From Rhodospirillaceae bacterium (GTDB lineage: Bacteria > Pseudomonadota > Alphaproteobacteria > Micavibrionales > UBA2020), in assembly GCA_003524565.1 (NCBI GenBank), contig DQGU01000030.1, positions 1 through 15,806 on the forward strand: a stretch of DNA of 15,806 bases, read 5' to 3'. Below, one piece after another: positions 13,804 to 15,806 of the stretch (position 1 is its first letter; each line of letters opens with the position of its first letter). The notes beneath the pieces were generated by a model, which made no database searches, was not told the DNA's origin, and was given only the letters and a program-made list of their open reading frames with translations. Made by a program: the position numbers and the translations under genes.

Positions 13804-14970
13804 ATGTTTGCGAAACGCCCCCTGACCGCCCCCGCTGCGCTGCTGGCCTCGTTTTTCGTGTTGGCCGTGTTTTCACTCCCCGTGACGCTGCAGGCCGCAA
13901 CGGCAAAGGGTGACGAAAAGCAAGCCGCGCAAAAGCCGGACACAAAAAAAGCAGACGCGCAAAAACCCGCGCCCAAACGCAAACCTGCCAAGGCAGATAA
14001 AACCATGGGCGAAGAAACGCTCAAGGTCACCAACAAACCCGAAGAGGGCAGCCTGCCCGATTACCCCATCGGCGCGCGCATTGCCATGGGCAAGGAAACC
14101 GCCTATATCGCGGGCGAAGAAGACACGTTTCTGGACATCGCGCGCCATTATTCGGTCGGCTATGTCGAAATGCGCGCCGCCAACCCCGAAATTGACCCCT
14201 GGGCGCCGCCGCCCGGCAAACCGGTGATTATTCCGGGCTTCCAGTTGCTGCCGCGCGCGCGCCAGCAGGGCATTGTGGTGAATCTTGCCAAGATGCGTCT
14301 TTATTATTTCCGCGACCCGGGGCGCGAGCCGATTACCTACCCCATCGGCATCGGCAGCGAGGGGCTGGATACCCCGACGGGTGTGACCAAGGTCGTGCGC
14401 AAAACCGCTGGCCCCAGCTGGTACCCGACGGAGCGCATGCGCGAAGCCAAACCATGGCTGCCGCGCATGGTATCGCCCGGCATTTCAAACCCGCTGGGCA
14501 CCCATGCGCTTTATCTGGGCTGGCCGACGTTTCTTATCCATGGCTCCAACAAGCCCTGGGGCATCGGCCGCCGCGTCAGTTCCGGCTGCATGCGCATGTA
14601 CCCCGAAGACGTGGTCAGTTTCTTCGGCATGGTGCCCGTGGGCACGCGCGTTGCCGTGGTTGACCAGCCCATTCTGGTCGGCTGGCTGGATGACGGCCTG
14701 TATCTGGAGGCAAACCCGACCCAGACCCAAAGCATCGACATCGAAAACGGCATCGACATCACCCCGACGCCGCTGACCGATAAAATGCGCGAAATGATTA
14801 CTGACGCCGCCGGCGTCGCCGCCCACCGCGTCAACTGGGGTGCGGTTGAAAAGGCCGTCAAGGAGCGCCGCGGCGTGCCCGTGCTGATTGCAACCCCGAG
14901 CGCCCGTGACGACGACAACAGCCGCGAAAACAACGCCGCCAGCAGCCGCCAGCGCCCGCAATATAACTAG
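13804..14970 (+). CDS. Secreted L,D-transpeptidase with LysM domain
   Basis: 388-aa ErfK/YbiS-type L,D-transpeptidase. Such enzymes make 3-3 peptide cross-links in peptidoglycan or attach proteins to it, in the periplasm. Seen: a signal peptide (about 1-33, hydrophobic core 11-26, likely cut after QAATA), a Lys/Ala/Pro-rich linker (35-65), a LysM-like domain (about 100-145, YIAGEEDTFLDIARHYSVG to PGKPVIIPG), then the YkuD domain (about 156-288). The YkuD domain has LDTPTGVT (188-195), NPLGTHALYLG, H246 in FLIHGSNKPWGIG and the catalytic C262 in SSGCMRMYPEDV. The 100-residue C-terminal extension is unusual and partly low complexity. The ATG at 13804 was chosen over the longer open frame because it begins the signal peptide and has AAGGAT upstream. 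Confidence 0.95.
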   Translation: MFAKRPLTAPAALLASFFVLAVFSLPVTLQAATAKGDEKQAAQKPDTKKADAQKPAPKRKPAKADKTMGEETLKVTNKPEEGSLPDYPIGARIAMGKETAYIAGEEDTFLDIARHYSVGYVEMRAANPEIDPWAPPPGKPVIIPGFQLLPRARQQGIVVNLAKMRLYYFRDPGREPITYPIGIGSEGLDTPTGVTKVVRKTAGPSWYPTERMREAKPWLPRMVSPGISNPLGTHALYLGWPTFLIHGSNKPWGIGRRVSSGCMRMYPEDVVSFFGMVPVGTRVAVVDQPILVGWLDDGLYLEANPTQTQSIDIENGIDITPTPLTDKMREMITDAAGVAAHRVNWGAVEKAVKERRGVPVLIATPSARDDDNSRENNAASSRQRPQYN

Positions 14971-14982
14971 AGCGCCTGTAAA

Positions 14983-15083
14983 CGTCTGGACACCGGCCTG
15001 CGCCGGTGTGACCGGCGCTTTTCGCCGCACATGTCTGCCATCCACAACCTCACGTCACACCGGCGCAGGCCGGTGTCCAGACG
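14983..15083. repeat. Perfect 30-bp inverted repeat of a REP-like palindrome
   Basis: The 30 bp at 14983-15012 are the exact reverse complement of 15054-15083. The arms are 41 bp apart, and each arm holds its own palindrome: ACACCGGC-CTGC-GCCGGTGT at 14990-15009. A further hairpin, CGGCG-CTTTT-CGCCG, is at 15013-15027. The core (GTCA-x-x-CCGGCGCAGGCCGG-x-x-TCCAG) is of the widely dispersed type that yields 'TPAQAGVQ' peptides when wrongly translated. It starts 12 bp after the L,D-transpeptidase stop codon and could end its transcript or protect its 3' end. Sequence is certain; role is inferred. Confidence 0.9.
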
Positions 15084-15124
15084 CACGGGCAGCAGTTCGC
15101 CTCACCTCTAAACCGCCCAAAGAA

Positions 15125-15157
15125 AAACCGCGCCTGTCTTGCGACGAGGCGCGGTTT
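15125..15157 (-). terminator. Bidirectional intrinsic terminator, lipoprotein gene 3' end
   Basis: AAACCGCGCC (15125-15134) pairs with GGCGCGGTTT (15148-15157) around a 13-nt loop. On the minus strand it is followed by a T-rich run (TTTTTCTTT), which suits the lipoprotein gene ending at 15205. On the plus strand TTTATTCTTT follows, giving weaker termination for transcripts from the L,D-transpeptidase gene. Confidence 0.75.
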
Positions 15158-15204
15158 ATTCTTTGCTTCACGCACGCAGAGCCAAAGCCCGCGCGCTGAA
15201 GACC

Positions 15205-15381
15205 TTACTTGCGCAGCGAGTGGCTGAAGGTCTTGTCAGCTTTTTTCGCGGGCTGGTAGGACTCAACGGTGCCTTCGCCAGCCGTGCGGCCAGCAGACAT
15301 CGGGGTCCAGGAGCCGCCGCTGGTGCAAGCGGAAACGGACATAACTGCGAGCACGGAAAGAGCGATGATAGAGCGTTTCAT
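15205..15381 (-). CDS. Small putative lipoprotein
   Basis: 58 aa. Seen: MKRSIIALSVLAVMSVSAC, a type II signal peptide with a positively charged start, a hydrophobic core and a lipobox VSAC at 16-19. The mature peptide would be about 40 residues, rich in Gly, Ser, Thr and Lys, ending in HSLRK. It resembles small envelope lipoproteins, but no family can be named. The start was chosen for the signal peptide; the open frame continues upstream to 15633 but without sense as a protein. GAGGAAAA lies 11 nt before the ATG. It is downstream of an amidase gene on the same strand and may share its envelope role. The upstream region has a 12-bp palindrome and a hairpin. Confidence 0.75.
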   Translation of the reverse strand: MKRSIIALSVLAVMSVSACTSGGSWTPMSAGRTAGEGTVESYQPAKKADKTFSHSLRK

Positions 15382-15398
15382 TGTTTTATTTTCCTCTT

Positions 15399-15424
15399 TG
15401 AAAAGCCTTCTAGAAAAAGAAGGC
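15399..15424 (-). terminator. Hairpin with T-run upstream of the lipoprotein gene
   Basis: On the minus strand GCCTTCT (15424-15418) pairs with AGAAGGC (15411-15405) over a 6-nt loop and is followed by TTTTC. It could be the terminator of the upstream amidase unit or an attenuator before the lipoprotein gene. It overlaps a weak -10 (TAGAAG, 15412-15407), so only one reading can be right. Confidence 0.4.
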
Positions 15425-15429
15425 GGTGG

Positions 15430-15441
15430 TACAACGTTGTA
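15430..15441. promoter_or_regulatory. 12-bp perfect palindrome, possible operator
   Basis: TACAACGTTGTA is fully self-complementary. It lies 49 nt before the lipoprotein ATG. It contains TTGTA, which could be part of a -35 (TTGTAC at 15434-15429, 16 nt from TAGAAG). A regulator binding here would block that promoter. Chance occurrence cannot be excluded. Confidence 0.35.
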
Positions 15442-15538
15442 ACTCCCTTTTTCTACTACAGCGTCTGATTCTCGTCCAGCAGGCGGGGTTTTCTGTAATA
15501 TCCCGAAAACCGTGTCAAAACGGTGTATGCGCCGCGTT

Positions 15539-15781
15539 TTATATCTTTTGCAGGGCGCGAATTTTGCGGAAGTAGGCATCCACACCTTCGACCACGGCAG
15601 ACGAGATTCTGCGCTGAAATTCAGCAGAACCAAGCAGTTTTACCTCTGCCGGATTGGACATGAAACCCGTCTCTATCAGCACCGACGGCACGTCCGGCGC
15701 CTTCAAAACGGCGAAGCCCGCAGACCTGTGGGAATTTGGCAACAGTTTTACATTTTTGCGGCGAAACGCGTCTTCAAGGAG
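15539..15781 (-). CDS. N-acetylmuramoyl-L-alanine amidase, C-terminal part (broken by adapter sequence)
   Basis: Zinc enzyme of the Amidase_3 (AmiC-like) family that splits the amide bond between muramic acid and the stem peptide; periplasmic. Only the last 80 residues are visible. Seen: AGFAVLKAPDVPSVLIETGFMSNPAEVKLL, with the conserved glutamate in SVLIETGF and the SN turn that follow the family's last zinc ligand, then the C-terminal helix FQRRISSAVVEGVDAYF. The frame stays open to the window edge, but bases from about 15780 are sequencing adapter, so the residues encoded there are not real and the true gene continues off the contig. It lies upstream of the small lipoprotein on the same strand. 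Confidence 0.88.
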   Translation of the reverse strand, partial: LLEDAFRRKNVKLLPNSHRSAGFAVLKAPDVPSVLIETGFMSNPAEVKLLGSAEFQRRISSAVVEGVDAYFRKIRALQKI

Positions 15782-15806
15782 ATCGGAAGAGCGTCTTGTA
15801 GGGGAA
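15780..15806. other. Illumina adapter contamination at contig end
   Basis: The end begins AGATCGGAAGAGCGTC, the standard start of the Illumina TruSeq read-through adapter, and continues in register with the rest of the universal adapter complement with two single-base differences (T for G at about 15796, G for A at about 15804). It abuts and corrupts the amidase frame. It is an artefact, not genomic DNA. Confidence 0.93.

Noticed and set aside
14485..15045. 186-codon minus-strand frame containing 'PVTPAQAGVQ'
   Set aside because: It starts in the palindromic repeat and runs antisense to the L,D-transpeptidase gene; this peptide is the usual false translation of such repeats.
14983..15083. 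CRISPR-like repeat
   Set aside because: Only two copies, in inverted orientation, with no further spacers and no cas genes.
15382..15633. Upstream extension of the small lipoprotein frame
   Set aside because: It overlaps the amidase 3' end and would bury the signal peptide; the ATG at 15381 fits a lipoprotein.
1..15806. Prophage, integron or insertion sequence
   Set aside because: No transposase, integrase, structural phage gene or target-site repeat is visible; the accessory patch at 4950-6320 has no mobility gene.

Overview
The window is a GC-rich, gene-dense bacterial chromosome segment. The gene sets and their order (rpsF-rpsR-rplI next to dnaB-alr, and fabD-fabG-acpP-fabF-mltG), bS6 and bL9 with long charged tails, and the alphaproteobacterial look of the proteins suggest an alphaproteobacterium outside the best-studied genera. 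Placement near Rhodospirillales or Micavibrio-like lineages is a guess. No rRNA, tRNA, insertion sequence or CRISPR array is visible. The right end (15780-15806) matches an Illumina sequencing adapter with two mismatches, so the window reaches a contig end of a draft or metagenomic assembly and its last ~27 bases are not genomic.

Region 1 (1-4900, minus strand) is housekeeping. The unit rpsF-rpsR-rplI ends in a strong intrinsic terminator. It is followed in the same direction by dnaB (replicative helicase), alr (alanine racemase) and a partial MlaE-type lipid-transport permease that overlaps alr by 4 bp. Upstream of rpsF the leader can fold into a 54-nt three-helix hairpin, a candidate autoregulatory site for the S6:S18 protein complex.

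Region 2 (4890-6320) is a small accessory island. A plus-strand protein with three to four ~25-residue 'WYxNGxLHR-GDLPA' repeats converges on a minus-strand two-gene operon. That operon has a strongly acidic 133-aa protein followed, with a 4-bp ATGA overlap, by a 156-aa protein whose central motifs resemble BECR-type RNase toxins. I propose the pair as a toxin-antitoxin or toxin-immunity candidate. It is the most likely undescribed system in the window.

Region 3 (6480-11511, plus strand) is the fatty-acid synthesis cluster: fabD, a small DUF805 membrane protein, fabG, then acpP isolated between two strong terminators, then fabF and mltG (peptidoglycan endolytic transglycosylase) 3 bp apart. 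A YqgE/AlgH family gene and an ankyrin-repeat gene follow.

Region 4 (13100-15806) holds a RimJ/RimL-type acetyltransferase (minus), a secreted LysM plus L,D-transpeptidase (plus), a perfect 30-bp inverted repeat of a widespread REP-like palindrome family, a small lipoprotein (minus) and the 3' end of an N-acetylmuramoyl-L-alanine amidase (minus). MltG, the L,D-transpeptidase, the amidase and Alr give the window a cell-wall theme beside lipid synthesis.
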